Assembly (NCBI GenBank): GCA_964525935.1
Contig: CAZGJZ010000006.1
Span: 186,001 to 250,000, forward strand
Origin: UBA2377 sp964525935
GTDB lineage: Bacteria; Verrucomicrobiota; Verrucomicrobiia; Opitutales; Opitutaceae
Direction: 5' to 3'
DNA length: 64,000 bases
Part shown: positions 1 to 9,350 of the stretch, piece after piece
How positions within the stretch are numbered: the first letter of the stretch is position 1
Layout of the letters: every line of letters begins with the position of its first letter
Translations under genes and position numbers: made by a program
The notes under the pieces: generated by a model
Databases searched by the model: none
The model's input: the letters and a program-made list of their open reading frames with translations, nothing else
Told to the model about the DNA's origin: nothing

Positions 1-192
1 ATGTTCCGGGTCGAGCAGCGCCGCGCGGGCGGCGCGCGCGGTGGCGGCTTCGCGTTCGCCCGGCATCGGCGGCGCTTCCGCGGTGCCGCGGCTGAAAAAC
101 AGGGCGACGCCCCAGAGCACGACCGACAGTCCGAGGGCGGCGGCGGTGCAGCCGGCGAGGAACTTCAGGGTAAGGGTAAACGGGCGAGGCAT
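1..192 (-). CDS. N-terminal fragment of a membrane-anchored protein, cut by the window edge
   Basis: Reading leftwards from an ATG at 192 gives 64 codons without a stop, so the gene continues beyond the window. The start MPRPFTLTLKF is followed by a hydrophobic stretch at about residues 8-33, which looks like a signal anchor or uncleaved signal peptide. After that the sequence becomes Ala/Arg/Glu-rich. It lies downstream of the heparinase-like gene on the same strand with a short gap and could share its transcript. No family is recognisable from this fragment. Confidence 0.55.
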   Translation of the reverse strand, partial: MPRPFTLTLKFLAGCTAAALGLSVVLWGVALFFSRGTAEAPPMPGEREAATARAARAALLDPEH

Positions 193-224
193 GTGATAGC
201 TCAAAAATGACTGGCGCACTGATT

Positions 225-253
225 TGTCATTCTTCGCGTCGTTCAGAATGACA
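225..253. repeat. Short intergenic inverted repeat
   Basis: Perfect 9-bp arms (TGTCATTCT and AGAATGACA) flank an 11-base loop in the gap after the heparinase-like gene. Hairpins of this type are common as dispersed intergenic repeats in several phyla. It may act as a weak transcription stop, but there is no T-run. Confidence 0.5.
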
Positions 254-285
254 GCATTGGGCCGTCGATGCAGGGAGAGGGAGGT

Positions 286-2640
286 TCACGCTTTCAAGAT
301 GAATTTCACTTCGACGCGGAGCGTGCCGGCGCGGCCCGCCTTCGCCGGACCTGCGGCGGGCAGGCCGCGCTGGCGGAGGGTGAGGCGGGGCTGCGTCGCG
401 GCGTGCTTCCACGCGAACTGGCGGACTTCCCAGCGCTCCTCGACGGCGGTGCGGCGCGGGTCTTGCAGCGGGAGTTCGTCGAGTTGCGCCTCGACGCCGG
501 CGGGGAAGCTGAGTTCGGCGCGCGCGCGGCGGCCTTCGATGATGACGCGACCGTTTTCGAGGCGCATCGGCAGGCGCGTGGTCCAGTGGAACGCGACGCC
601 TTCGCCTTGGGCGACGGCCCATTCGTCGGTGATGATGAATGTGTCGGGTTGCGGCGAGTCCCAGGTGCGCACCCATTTCGTGAACCAACCCTCCCACCCG
701 GCGGTGGCGTCGATGGTGGCGTGGAAACGCGTGGCGTCGCCGGTGCCGCGCGGCTTCACATCGACGGGCAGGGGATTCTGCGGGGCGGGGCGCACGTCAT
801 TACTCCACGGCGTGAGCATGTTGTGGCGTTGCGCGTGCTTGAGATTGCTGGCGACCGGATTGGCGTAGTCGACGCAGCCAAAGTCGAAGGCAAAGCTGTC
901 GCCGGCGCACTCGAGGACGAAGCTGCCCTTGTCCTCGTGCTGGTGGTCGCCGCCGGCCTTGTTGCCGAGGATGAAAAGTTTCACGAGTTCGGGTCCGAGG
1001 GAGCGCACGGACGCCATGTAGCCGAGATCGGCCATCTCAAGAAACGGCGCGAACGCCGGACCCTGCGCGGGGATTTCGCGATCGAGACGGAGGATGGCGA
1101 GCATCGGCGCGACGCCGGCGCGGTGGAGGGATTTGCGGTAGAGCGTGACCCAATGCGACTGCGGCATGAGCCAGGCGAGAAAGGCGAGCGCCTCGCCGAA
1201 GACGAAGTTGGCATCGCCGGTGAGGATCATGTCCTGGCCGTCGTCGGTGGAGAGCAGCATCTCGGCGAGGCGGTCGGTGCGGAAAAGCGGCGCGGGCACG
1301 AGCTGGCGCAGGTCCTGTTGGCGGCCGCGGCTGTAGAGCAGGGCGGAGACGGCGGTCTGTTGGGCGACCCACGCGAAATACGACGGGCCCTCGACGTAGC
1401 CGCCGTCGGGGAGGAGGGCATGGGCGAGGTTGTCCTGCAGGTTGGCCCAGGCGATGTCGGTGTGCGCGGCGACGCGTGAGGGCGGGCGCGGGTGGCGTTC
1501 GCAACGCACGGGCATCGTGGCCTCAAGAATCAACAGACCGTAGAGCCGGCCGGGCGTGATGCCACAGAGCTGGTTGGTGTGATACATGTATTCCCACCAC
1601 CACGAGGCGTGACACATCGCGCCGTGCGCCTCGGTGGCGATGCGGCGCAGGAGGAGATTGCGACCGAGCGGCGTGAACCATTCGCCACACAGGTCGAGGA
1701 TGATCGCGCAATCCCAGGTGACGAGCGACTGCACGAAGGCGCGCTGGTCCCAGTTGGCGCCGCGCATGTGGGCGAAGAAAACATCCTCCCAGTGGTCGCA
1801 GTGGACGAGGCTCATCGCGTAGCGCGCGGCGAGACGGCAGAGGGTTTTGTCCTGCCACAGCACGCCGGCTTGCGCGGCAAACGGGCCGTGGAGCATGAGT
1901 TGCTTGCCCATGTCGCGCTCGCGGCGGAAGACGTTGAAATTCCAAAAATTGCTGTGCTCACCGATGAGGCTCTCGGGACGGACGGCGCGGGCTTTGTCGG
2001 CGAGCACGCGCAGCTCGCGCGTGACATCGGAGTCGGCGAATTGCCGGCGCGCCTCGTCGAGTTCGGCGCCGTTGATCATGAGACCGTAGGTCGGCGTGAA
2101 AGTGGGTTCGAACTCCGGCGGCTGCAGGTATTTCTCCCACGACTCATCGTAGCCGGCCCATTGCGCGAGGTGGAAGGGCAGGCGCGTGGTGCTTTGCAGG
2201 CCGAACCACAGCAGCCAGCCGGAGCCGGCGTCGGGCCGCGGGTGGCGGACCTCGACGGTGAGCGCGAGCACGCGCGTCGCGCCATCGAGGGCGAGCCACT
2301 CCTCGTGCCGCGTGGCGCCGCAGGGTTTGCCGGTGCGGCGGCGCGGGCCGGCGTCGGTCTCGGCGGCGACGGTGATGACGCTGTCCTCGGGCAGGTTGAG
2401 ACAAACAAGCAGCCGGTCGTAGCTGGAGCAATCGAGCGCATCGAAGCGGCGGTGGACGCGGAGGACGAGGCCGTCGGGTGCGGGACGTTGCCAGTAAAAC
2501 GTCACGAACGACCAGCCGGCGGCGAAGGTGTGGCCCTGCACGCCGGGGGCTTCGGCGGTCCAGTTGACGATTTCGTTCAGCTGGGGATCGAAGAAAGGCG
2601 CGAAGATCGCCTCCGCGCTATTGATTGGGGTAATACGCAT
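286..2640 (-). CDS. Heparinase II/III family protein (polysaccharide lyase-like)
   Basis: A 784-residue protein with the layout of heparinase II/III-like lyases: an N-terminal beta-rich part, a central alpha/alpha toroid at about residues 170-450, and a C-terminal beta domain. The motif GGDHQHEDKGSF near residues 555-570 matches the conserved His-containing start of the Heparinase_II_III C-terminal domain. Such enzymes cleave uronate-containing polysaccharides by beta-elimination. No clear signal peptide is seen, so location is uncertain. It is divergent from a secreted beta-helix protein and an oxidoreductase, suggesting a glycan-use locus. The true substrate cannot be told from sequence alone. 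Confidence 0.8.
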   Translation of the reverse strand: MRITPINSAEAIFAPFFDPQLNEIVNWTAEAPGVQGHTFAAGWSFVTFYWQRPAPDGLVLRVHRRFDALDCSSYDRLLVCLNLPEDSVITVAAETDAGPRRRTGKPCGATRHEEWLALDGATRVLALTVEVRHPRPDAGSGWLLWFGLQSTTRLPFHLAQWAGYDESWEKYLQPPEFEPTFTPTYGLMINGAELDEARRQFADSDVTRELRVLADKARAVRPESLIGEHSNFWNFNVFRRERDMGKQLMLHGPFAAQAGVLWQDKTLCRLAARYAMSLVHCDHWEDVFFAHMRGANWDQRAFVQSLVTWDCAIILDLCGEWFTPLGRNLLLRRIATEAHGAMCHASWWWEYMYHTNQLCGITPGRLYGLLILEATMPVRCERHPRPPSRVAAHTDIAWANLQDNLAHALLPDGGYVEGPSYFAWVAQQTAVSALLYSRGRQQDLRQLVPAPLFRTDRLAEMLLSTDDGQDMILTGDANFVFGEALAFLAWLMPQSHWVTLYRKSLHRAGVAPMLAILRLDREIPAQGPAFAPFLEMADLGYMASVRSLGPELVKLFILGNKAGGDHQHEDKGSFVLECAGDSFAFDFGCVDYANPVASNLKHAQRHNMLTPWSNDVRPAPQNPLPVDVKPRGTGDATRFHATIDATAGWEGWFTKWVRTWDSPQPDTFIITDEWAVAQGEGVAFHWTTRLPMRLENGRVIIEGRRARAELSFPAGVEAQLDELPLQDPRRTAVEERWEVRQFAWKHAATQPRLTLRQRGLPAAGPAKAGRAGTLRVEVKFILKA

Positions 2641-2759
2641 GGCAGGGGAACCGAAGGAAGTGAGGGGCGGTGGGATGGGGCTGTCGACGTTGAGCTCTTG
2701 CTACACGTAGTATTGGCCGGGTCTCGGCAAGCGGGATGGACTGGCCGACACTGGGAGTT

Positions 2760-5279
2760 ATGAGACTGCCGTTGATCGCCCTGCTGTCGATAATGGCGTG
2801 GCCCGGCGTGGGCGCGTCGGAAACCGGCGTGACGATCAGCGTGATCGGCGAGCCGAAATATGTGAACCGGCACTATCTGGTGGAGATCGAGGGCGTGCCG
2901 GCGGAGCGCCAGGCGGTTTATCAAACGTGGTGCACGGGAGAGATTGGATTGCGGGTGGCCGGACTCGGGCGCGGGCCGTATCGCGTGCACCTGGCCTACA
3001 CCGAGATGGCGATGAGCGATCCCTTTCGCCGGGTCTTTGACGTGCTCCTCAACGGGCAGGTCGTCGCGTCGGAGGTGTGTATTTACCGCGAAGTGGGGAA
3101 TTACCGACCGCTGAGCTTTGATTTTACCGTCATGCCGCAGGATGGCGTGATCACCTACACGCAGAGAAAAACCGTGCCGGAAGCGGACGACCCGCTGTTT
3201 TGCCTGCTGCAGGTTTTCGATGAGAAGGGGCGGCTGGTCGCCGAGCAATCGGCGTATGCGATGCGGCCGACGGACTGGGATGCGCGCAGCTATCTTGACC
3301 TGACGCGTGTGCATTTGGGGCAGGATTTGAGCAACGGGCGCACCGCGCCGCCCTGGCCAGGCACCTATAAGATCCGCGCAGGTGAAACGACCAAGCTCAC
3401 GCCCGCGGATGTGATGGGGCCGGATGGTATCGCGTATCCCAATTGGACGCGGGTTGGCGTCATCGGCGGCATCCCGGAGCGGGCGAACACGCTCTCGGCG
3501 GTGGATTTTGGCGCGGTGCCGGATGACGAGGTCGACGACTCGGCGGCGCTGCAAAAGGCGATCGCTACGCTCGAAGCGCGGCCTGACGGCGGCGTGCTTT
3601 TTATCCCGCCGGGCCGATATTTTCTCGACCGCCCCATTGTGGTGAAAGGCGACAATATCGTGCTGCGCGGCGCCGGGGCGAAGCGGACGCGGCTGGTGTC
3701 GCGGTTTTCGATGCGCGGAGCGACGCCGGAGTTTCATGGGATCGCGGCGAATGGTGAAATCCATCCGCAGAATTTTTATTATGTGTGGCTCGATCCAGAG
3801 GGGCTGACTGGCGTCGAAATCGCGGCGGGCGGAAAAATCGTGAACCGGATTGCCCGCTCGGGCCGCTGGGAGGATCAGATCTTTTTCCGCTTCAACGGCA
3901 GCGAACTTGTCGCCGCGGCGGGCGCGGGCGAGACGGAGCTGCGGGTGACGGCGTCCTATCGCGATGGCTCCGTGCGCACGAGCGCGCGGCCGGTGCGGCT
4001 GGGCGCGGAAGCCGTTCCGGCGCTCCGCGGCTACGGTTCGCTGGCCGTGATCGCGTTTGCGGGCACCGGGCCGGTGGGCGAGCGCATCCTGCTCGCGGCC
4101 GACGGCAAACGTGGGGACATGAGTCTCACGGTTGCGCCGGGTCACGGCTTGGTGGCGGGCGACCGGATTATACTCAACGCGCCGTCCACGCCGCGTTGGG
4201 ATGCCCTGATCGGGACCGCTCTGAAAGGGCCGCAGAACCGCACCAATCAATACGAGATCATGCGCGTGGCGGGTGATCGCCTCGAACTCGCGGAAGCGCT
4301 GCGGCTGGAATTTCCCGTCGTGGACGGCACCTATGTGCAGCAGCTGAAGTCGCAGGTGCACTGTGGCATCGAGGACCTCGGTTTCGAGCAGGCCGTGCGG
4401 GCGAAGGTGCACAGCCTCATGTTCGAATACGGCTGGGAATGCTGGGTGCGCGGCGTCGAAGTCACGCGCGGTGGCGACAAGGCGCTCTACATGCCGCACA
4501 ACAAGCGCAGCGAGGTGCGCGACTCGGTGTTTGACCGCGTGTGGTTCAACCAGGGCGGCTCCGGCTACATTGGCTGGGAGCACTCGTTCGACTGCCTGAT
4601 GGAAAACGTGACGACCCATGCGATGCGCCACGCGCCGGTGTTGCAATGGGCGGCGTCGGGAAATGTGGTCCGCCGGAGCGTATTTCACGGGAGCGATGCG
4701 CAGTGGCACGCGGGCTGGACGAACGAAAATCTTTTCGAGGAGCTGATCGTCGAGTCGTCGCAGCAGGATGGCGCTTACGGCAACGGCATGTGGGCCTCGC
4801 CGCCCGAGGACCGCGGGCATGGACCCAACGGACCGCGCAACGTGATCTACAATTGCAACATCACCTCCGGCAAGGCGGGGCTCTGGATGGGCGGCATGAA
4901 CGAGGCGTGGCTGGTTTTGCACAATCGCTTCGTGGTTGGCCGCGGGCCGGCGGTGGTGATGAAGACGGCGAGTTTCGACCACATTATTCAGGACAACGTT
5001 TTTGTCCTCCTCGATCCGCAGCCGGCGGCGATCTATCTCGGTTCGGTTGATTGCACGGGCGTCGAGCTGGTCGGCAACCGGTTGCATGGGCCGGTGACGA
5101 ACATCGTGGGTGGTCCGGGCACCCCGGCGGTGGATCGTGACAACCGGGTCCTGAAATCCGGCGATATCAACCGGCCGCAGCCGGTGGTGCGTTCGATCTA
5201 CGAATGGCAGCAGGCGCATCGCGAGGAGATCCAGGCGGAGCAGCGGCGGCTGGCGGCAAAGCGTAGGGCGGGTCTCTGA
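2760..5279 (+). CDS. Secreted right-handed beta-helix protein, pectate-lyase-3 / GH28-like
   Basis: 839 residues from the ATG at 2760, which starts directly at a signal peptide (MRLPLIALLSIMAWPGVGAS). An in-frame ATG at 2736 would only add eight residues in front of it. From about residue 248 the segment VDFGAVPDDEVDDSAALQKA followed by GGVLFIPPGRYFL is the hallmark of the Pectate_lyase_3 beta-helix. Residues 25-240 form an extra N-terminal region. It is probably exported and binds or cleaves a uronate-type polysaccharide. It is followed by an oxidoreductase gene and is divergent from the heparinase-like gene. Substrate and catalytic residues are not assignable. Confidence 0.75.
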   Translation: MRLPLIALLSIMAWPGVGASETGVTISVIGEPKYVNRHYLVEIEGVPAERQAVYQTWCTGEIGLRVAGLGRGPYRVHLAYTEMAMSDPFRRVFDVLLNGQVVASEVCIYREVGNYRPLSFDFTVMPQDGVITYTQRKTVPEADDPLFCLLQVFDEKGRLVAEQSAYAMRPTDWDARSYLDLTRVHLGQDLSNGRTAPPWPGTYKIRAGETTKLTPADVMGPDGIAYPNWTRVGVIGGIPERANTLSAVDFGAVPDDEVDDSAALQKAIATLEARPDGGVLFIPPGRYFLDRPIVVKGDNIVLRGAGAKRTRLVSRFSMRGATPEFHGIAANGEIHPQNFYYVWLDPEGLTGVEIAAGGKIVNRIARSGRWEDQIFFRFNGSELVAAAGAGETELRVTASYRDGSVRTSARPVRLGAEAVPALRGYGSLAVIAFAGTGPVGERILLAADGKRGDMSLTVAPGHGLVAGDRIILNAPSTPRWDALIGTALKGPQNRTNQYEIMRVAGDRLELAEALRLEFPVVDGTYVQQLKSQVHCGIEDLGFEQAVRAKVHSLMFEYGWECWVRGVEVTRGGDKALYMPHNKRSEVRDSVFDRVWFNQGGSGYIGWEHSFDCLMENVTTHAMRHAPVLQWAASGNVVRRSVFHGSDAQWHAGWTNENLFEELIVESSQQDGAYGNGMWASPPEDRGHGPNGPRNVIYNCNITSGKAGLWMGGMNEAWLVLHNRFVVGRGPAVVMKTASFDHIIQDNVFVLLDPQPAAIYLGSVDCTGVELVGNRLHGPVTNIVGGPGTPAVDRDNRVLKSGDINRPQPVVRSIYEWQQAHREEIQAEQRRLAAKRRAGL

Positions 5280-5350
5280 CCCGCACTACCCAGGCTGCGC
5301 CAGACTTGCCCCCGGGCGGGACGGTTGGCACGGTGGGGAAAGTTTTCCCC

Positions 5351-6385
5351 ATGAAGAAATTTAATGTCGGCATCATCGGCTATGGTTGGGCGGCGACGGC
5401 GCATATTGAGGCCATCAATCGCGGCGCGGGCGGACAGGTCACGGCGATCTGCTCCTCGCGACCGCAGGATGCGGCGGCGCTTTCGGCGAAATACGGCTCG
5501 CCCATCAAGGTGTATCGCGATGTGGCTGAATTGCTGCGCGATCCCGACATTCAGGTCGTCGATATCACGGGTTATCCGCGTGATCACGCCGACCAGGCCG
5601 TGGCAGCGGCCAAGGCGGGCAAGCACATCGTGCTCGAAAAACCGATGGTGCTTTCGCTGGCCGATATGCGACGGGTTGAGACGGCGGTGAAGGCCGCGGG
5701 CGTGCAATTCTGCCTGTGCTTCGAATGCCGCTGGTCGAGCCAGTTTCAGGGTATCAAGGCGATGCTCGACCGCGGGATGTTCGGCCGCGTGCACTATGGT
5801 GAGGTCGATTACTACCACGGCTCGGGCCCGTGGTATGGCCAGTATCGGTGGAACATCACGAAGGAAGGCGGCGGCTCCAGTCTGCTCACAGCCGGCTGCC
5901 ACGCGCTCGATGCGTTGTTGATGTGCATGGGCGGCGAGGTTGAGGAAGTGATGAGCTACGCCACGCAGTCGTCGCAGCCGTATTTCGCGAAATACGAATA
6001 CCCGACGACGTGCGTCACGATTCTCAAATTCAAGGACGGCCGGGTGGGGAAGTGCGCCTCGGTGATCGACTGTTTGCAGCCCTATTATTTTCACACGCAC
6101 CTCGTCGGCAGCGAAGGCTCGATCCTCGACCAAAAGTTTCACGTCAACCTGCCGGGCTTCGACAAAAACCAGTGGAGCGAGACGAGCCTGAAGGCGCTCG
6201 GCTCGGGCGACGTGGCGGATCATCCCTATCAGACGCAGTTCGACGCGTTCTTCGCCGCGCTGACGGAAAACCGCGCCATGCCGCTCACCAGCCTCGCCGA
6301 CGCGGTGGCGACGCACGAAGTGATCTTCGCGGCCGACCGTTCGATCGCCGAGAAACGCCCTGTCAAAGTGGCCGAAGTTCGCTAA
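5351..6385 (+). CDS. Gfo/Idh/MocA family NAD(P)-dependent oxidoreductase
   Basis: 344 residues from the ATG at 5351, chosen because the Rossmann fold begins there (KFNVGIIGYGWAATAHI, GxGxxx nucleotide-binding loop). The EKPMVLSLADM motif near residue 97 is the conserved EKP of the family. These enzymes oxidise or reduce sugars and inositols using NAD(P). Position after the beta-helix protein and near the heparinase-like gene suggests a role in processing released sugar units, but the substrate is unknown. Confidence 0.88.
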   Translation: MKKFNVGIIGYGWAATAHIEAINRGAGGQVTAICSSRPQDAAALSAKYGSPIKVYRDVAELLRDPDIQVVDITGYPRDHADQAVAAAKAGKHIVLEKPMVLSLADMRRVETAVKAAGVQFCLCFECRWSSQFQGIKAMLDRGMFGRVHYGEVDYYHGSGPWYGQYRWNITKEGGGSSLLTAGCHALDALLMCMGGEVEEVMSYATQSSQPYFAKYEYPTTCVTILKFKDGRVGKCASVIDCLQPYYFHTHLVGSEGSILDQKFHVNLPGFDKNQWSETSLKALGSGDVADHPYQTQFDAFFAALTENRAMPLTSLADAVATHEVIFAADRSIAEKRPVKVAEVR

Positions 6386-6395
6386 CGCTTTTCCC

Positions 6396-7076
6396 ATGCA
6401 AGCCGCCGATTTCTTCACCCTGCCGCCTTCGCTGGCGGCGTTTGCCGCTTCGTTTCGCGCCGACGTGGCGCCGTGGGAGTGGTTGAAACAAATCGCGCCG
6501 GCGTTGAAGGCGCATCGTTTCGACGCGGCGCTGCCCAAAGTGCCGGCGGGCGTGCACCTCGAGGGGTTTGTTTACCTGCACCCGACGGTGAAGCTACCGC
6601 CGTATGCGACAATCATCGGGCCGGTGTGGATCGGCGCGCACACGGAAATCCGGCCGGGAGCGTTTATCCGCGGCAACGTCATCGTCGGCGAAGACGGCGT
6701 GCTCGGCAACGCCTGTGAGTTCAAGAACTGCCTGCTGATGGACAAGGTGCAGGTGCCGCATTTCAGCTACGTGGGCGACTCGATCCTCGGCAACGGGGCG
6801 CATCTTGGCGCGGGGGTGGTGTGTTCCAATTTACGGCTCGATCAGAAAAACGTCATCGTTCGCCTGCCTGACCGCGATGTGGATTCCGGTTTGCGCAAGT
6901 TTGGCGCCATCCTGGGCGACCAAGCCGAGGTCGGCTGCAACTCGACGCTGAATCCCGGCACGCTGTTGGGCCGCCGGGCGCTGGTTATGCCGCTGACCCC
7001 TTTCGGCGGTTACTTGCCGGCGGCGACCATCGCGCGTGCACGGCCATCGCTCACGACGCTGTCGCGTCGGGATTGA
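6396..7076 (+). CDS. Left-handed beta-helix acyltransferase-type protein (GlmU C-terminal-like)
   Basis: 226 residues. After an alpha-helical N-terminus (residues 1-45) there are hexapeptide repeats typical of the LbH fold (IIGPVWIGAHTEIRPGAFI, VIVGEDGVLGNACEFKN), as in the acetyltransferase half of GlmU. There is no nucleotidyltransferase half, so it is a stand-alone protein. Related genes are often annotated as UDP-N-acetylglucosamine diphosphorylase-like, but activity here is not shown. It starts 11 bases after the oxidoreductase and its end overlaps the region just before trpS. Confidence 0.75.
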   Translation: MQAADFFTLPPSLAAFAASFRADVAPWEWLKQIAPALKAHRFDAALPKVPAGVHLEGFVYLHPTVKLPPYATIIGPVWIGAHTEIRPGAFIRGNVIVGEDGVLGNACEFKNCLLMDKVQVPHFSYVGDSILGNGAHLGAGVVCSNLRLDQKNVIVRLPDRDVDSGLRKFGAILGDQAEVGCNSTLNPGTLLGRRALVMPLTPFGGYLPAATIARARPSLTTLSRRD

Positions 7077-7111
7077 CGCCGCTTCGACAAATCCGCGAAG
7101 CTCTCATCCAC

Positions 7112-8077
7112 ATGCGCATCCTCACCGGCATCCAGCCTTCGGGCACCCTGCACATCGGCAACTATTTCGGGGCGATCAAACCCGCGGTCGAACTCCAGGC
7201 GCGCGGCGAGTGCTACTATTTCATCGCCGACTACCACTCGATGACGTCGCTTTTCGACGCCGACCAGCGTCGCCGCAACTCCTATGACGTCGCGCTCGAC
7301 TGGCTCGCCTGCGGCCTTGATCCGAAGAAAAGCGTGTTCTGGCGCCAGAGCGACCTGCCGGAGGTCACCGAGCTTTCGTGGATCCTCGGCACGCTGACGC
7401 CGATGGGCCTGCTGGAGCGCGCGCACAGCTACAAGGACAAGACCGCCAAGGGCATCTCGCCCAACTTCGGCCTGTTCGCCTACCCGGTGCTGATGGCGGC
7501 GGACATCCTGCTCTACGACGCGAATCTCGTGCCGGTGGGCCGCGACCAGAAGCAGCACGTCGAGATGACGCGCGACATCGCCATCAAGTTCAACCAGACC
7601 TACGGCGAGAGCCTCGTCATTCCCGAGTCCGACATTCGCGACGAGACCGCGGTCGTGCCCGGTCTTGACGGCCAGAAGATGAGCAAGAGCTACGGCAATA
7701 TCGTGGAAATCTTCGGTGACGAAAAGGCCACGCGGAAAAAAATCATGGGCATCGTCATGGACAGCCGCACGCCGGCGGAGCCCAAGCCCGACGCCGACAA
7801 GAACCTTGCGATCCAACTGCTCCGCCTCGTGGCGCCGGCCGAGGTGGCGACCGACTACGAAAACCGGCTGCGTGCCGGCGGGCTCGGTTACGGTGACCTC
7901 AAGAAAGGCTTGTTTGAGCACTACTGGAATTTCTTCGCCCCGGCGCGGGCGCGCCGGGCCGAACTCGCGGCGAACCGCGATTATGTCGAAGGCGTGTTGC
8001 GCGATGGTGCGCAACGGGCGCGGGTGACGGCGAGCGCCGTGATCAAGCGCACGCGCAAGGCCTGCGGCTTGGAGTGA
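7112..8077 (+). CDS. trpS: Tryptophanyl-tRNA synthetase
   Basis: 321 residues, the usual length for bacterial TrpRS. Class I signatures are present: the HIGH-type motif in GTLHIGNYFGA near residue 13 and KMSKS in GQKMSKSYGN near residue 190. The enzyme charges tRNA-Trp in the cytoplasm. The ATG at 7112 is preferred over an upstream in-frame ATG at 7073 because the catalytic domain begins MRILTGIQPSG at once, as in the family. Confidence 0.97.
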   Translation: MRILTGIQPSGTLHIGNYFGAIKPAVELQARGECYYFIADYHSMTSLFDADQRRRNSYDVALDWLACGLDPKKSVFWRQSDLPEVTELSWILGTLTPMGLLERAHSYKDKTAKGISPNFGLFAYPVLMAADILLYDANLVPVGRDQKQHVEMTRDIAIKFNQTYGESLVIPESDIRDETAVVPGLDGQKMSKSYGNIVEIFGDEKATRKKIMGIVMDSRTPAEPKPDADKNLAIQLLRLVAPAEVATDYENRLRAGGLGYGDLKKGLFEHYWNFFAPARARRAELAANRDYVEGVLRDGAQRARVTASAVIKRTRKACGLE

Positions 8078-8149
8078 AGTAAATGCCGAAGCCGCCAGGA
8101 GTGCGGGGGCACGACCTGACGGCTCGGGTTTTGCCGGGCGCGGTTCCGG

Positions 8150-8518
8150 TTAAGAACCGGCGGAAAGCGTGAGCGGCAGAATGACACGCTTGGCGACGGC
8201 CACTCCGTTTTCCTGCGCGGGCGTGAACCGCCACTGGGCGAGGGCGGGCACGAGGCTGCGCGCGAGATCGCGATCAGTGGGTTTTACGACGGTGATGTCG
8301 TGCGGCTGGCCGTGTTCGTCGATGGTGAAGGCGAGCTTGACCGTTGTGCCGGCGAAGCGGCGGGGGAGCGCCTCGGGATTAACGACGGTGTAGGGCTGCG
8401 GCACGGCGGAGAGGCCGGCTTTGCACTGCGCGCCACAAGCGGCATCGGCAGCGTAGGTGGAGGCGGAAATCAGGCCGCCGAAGATGACGGCGCCGGCGAA
8501 TAATTTGATCGGGTTCAT
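8150..8518 (-). CDS. Small exported TonB C-terminal domain protein
   Basis: 122 residues from the ATG at 8518. A signal peptide (about residues 1-25, MNPIKLFAGAVIFGGLIS) is followed by a TonB_C-like domain: PEALPRRFAGTTVKLAFTID, then the DITVVKPTDRDL and QWRFTPAQENG segments typical of the fold. It lacks the Pro-rich spacer and N-terminal anchor of true TonB, so it is a periplasmic single-domain version and probably not an energy transducer itself. A two-cysteine segment CGAQC lies after the signal. Role unknown. Confidence 0.7.
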   Translation of the reverse strand: MNPIKLFAGAVIFGGLISASTYAADAACGAQCKAGLSAVPQPYTVVNPEALPRRFAGTTVKLAFTIDEHGQPHDITVVKPTDRDLARSLVPALAQWRFTPAQENGVAVAKRVILPLTLSAGS

Positions 8519-8690
8519 GGGATGGATTCCGCGCGAGCGGAAGGACGAGGATTGAAGGTTTACTGAGCGTGCCTCGTGTTGTGCCGGGGACGTGGATGAA
8601 AACACGCCGACGTGTGGAAAGTTACAGCACGCGCGAAATTATTTTCGCGCCGTGCAGCGCGGGCGATTCGCCCTCGGGCGAAAACAAGAA

Positions 8691-9350
8691 TCAGATCACC
8701 GGCGACACCGGCTCCGCGAGGGCAGCGATGTGCTGGAAGATGCGCGCGCTCGCGACCTGGTAGCGTTCCTTGCCGGCGGCGGGATCGTCGTAAACCTCCG
8801 GCGGGATCGGCCGGCCGAACACCACGGTGACCGGCGTGCCGAGCCGCAATGAACGACCCTTGCCGAAGGCCTCGAACGAACCGAAAATGCGCACCGGCAC
8901 GACGGGCACCTGTGAGCGGCAGACGATGAGGCCGACGCCGGCCTTCGGCTCCTGCAGGGCGCCGTCGGACGTGCGCGTGCCTTCGGGGAAAAGAATCAGG
9001 CCCTTGTCGTCCTTGAGCGCTCGCAGCACGCGCTTGATGGCGCTGACATCCTGGCCGCCATCGCGATCGACGGGGATGGTGCCGACCTTGTCGAGCCACC
9101 ACGACGCGAAGCCGGGTTTCCAGAGGGTTTTGCGGGCAAAGTAGGCGATCTGCCGCGGCACCTGGCTGCCAATCAACGGCGGGTCGAGCAGGCTGGCGTG
9201 GTTGGCCGCGAGGAGAAACGAGCCGGTCTTCGGCAGGTTTTCGACGCCGACGACCTCACCGCGGAAATACATGCCATACACGACCGTCGCGAGGTAGTGG
9301 AAAAAGCCGTAGACCGGCTCCATTTCGACCTGGCGGAAGGACTGGCTCAT
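8691..9350 (-). CDS. plsC: 1-acyl-sn-glycerol-3-phosphate acyltransferase
   Basis: 219 residues with the acyltransferase motifs NHASLLDPP (NHxxxxD catalytic box) and FPEGTRTSDG (substrate-binding box). It acylates lysophosphatidate to phosphatidate at the inner membrane. Its ATG overlaps the TGA of cmk (ATGA), so the two are probably translationally coupled. It is the last gene of the tyrA-aroA-cmk-plsC run. A second, more distant acyltransferase of the DUF374 type lies at 16942-17652. Confidence 0.88.
   Translation of the reverse strand: MSQSFRQVEMEPVYGFFHYLATVVYGMYFRGEVVGVENLPKTGSFLLAANHASLLDPPLIGSQVPRQIAYFARKTLWKPGFASWWLDKVGTIPVDRDGGQDVSAIKRVLRALKDDKGLILFPEGTRTSDGALQEPKAGVGLIVCRSQVPVVPVRIFGSFEAFGKGRSLRLGTPVTVVFGRPIPPEVYDDPAAGKERYQVASARIFQHIAALAEPVSPVI

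Noticed and set aside
2577..5219. 880-residue open frame antisense to the beta-helix lyase
   Set aside because: Arg/His-rich shadow frame; the plus strand has a signal peptide and a recognised domain.
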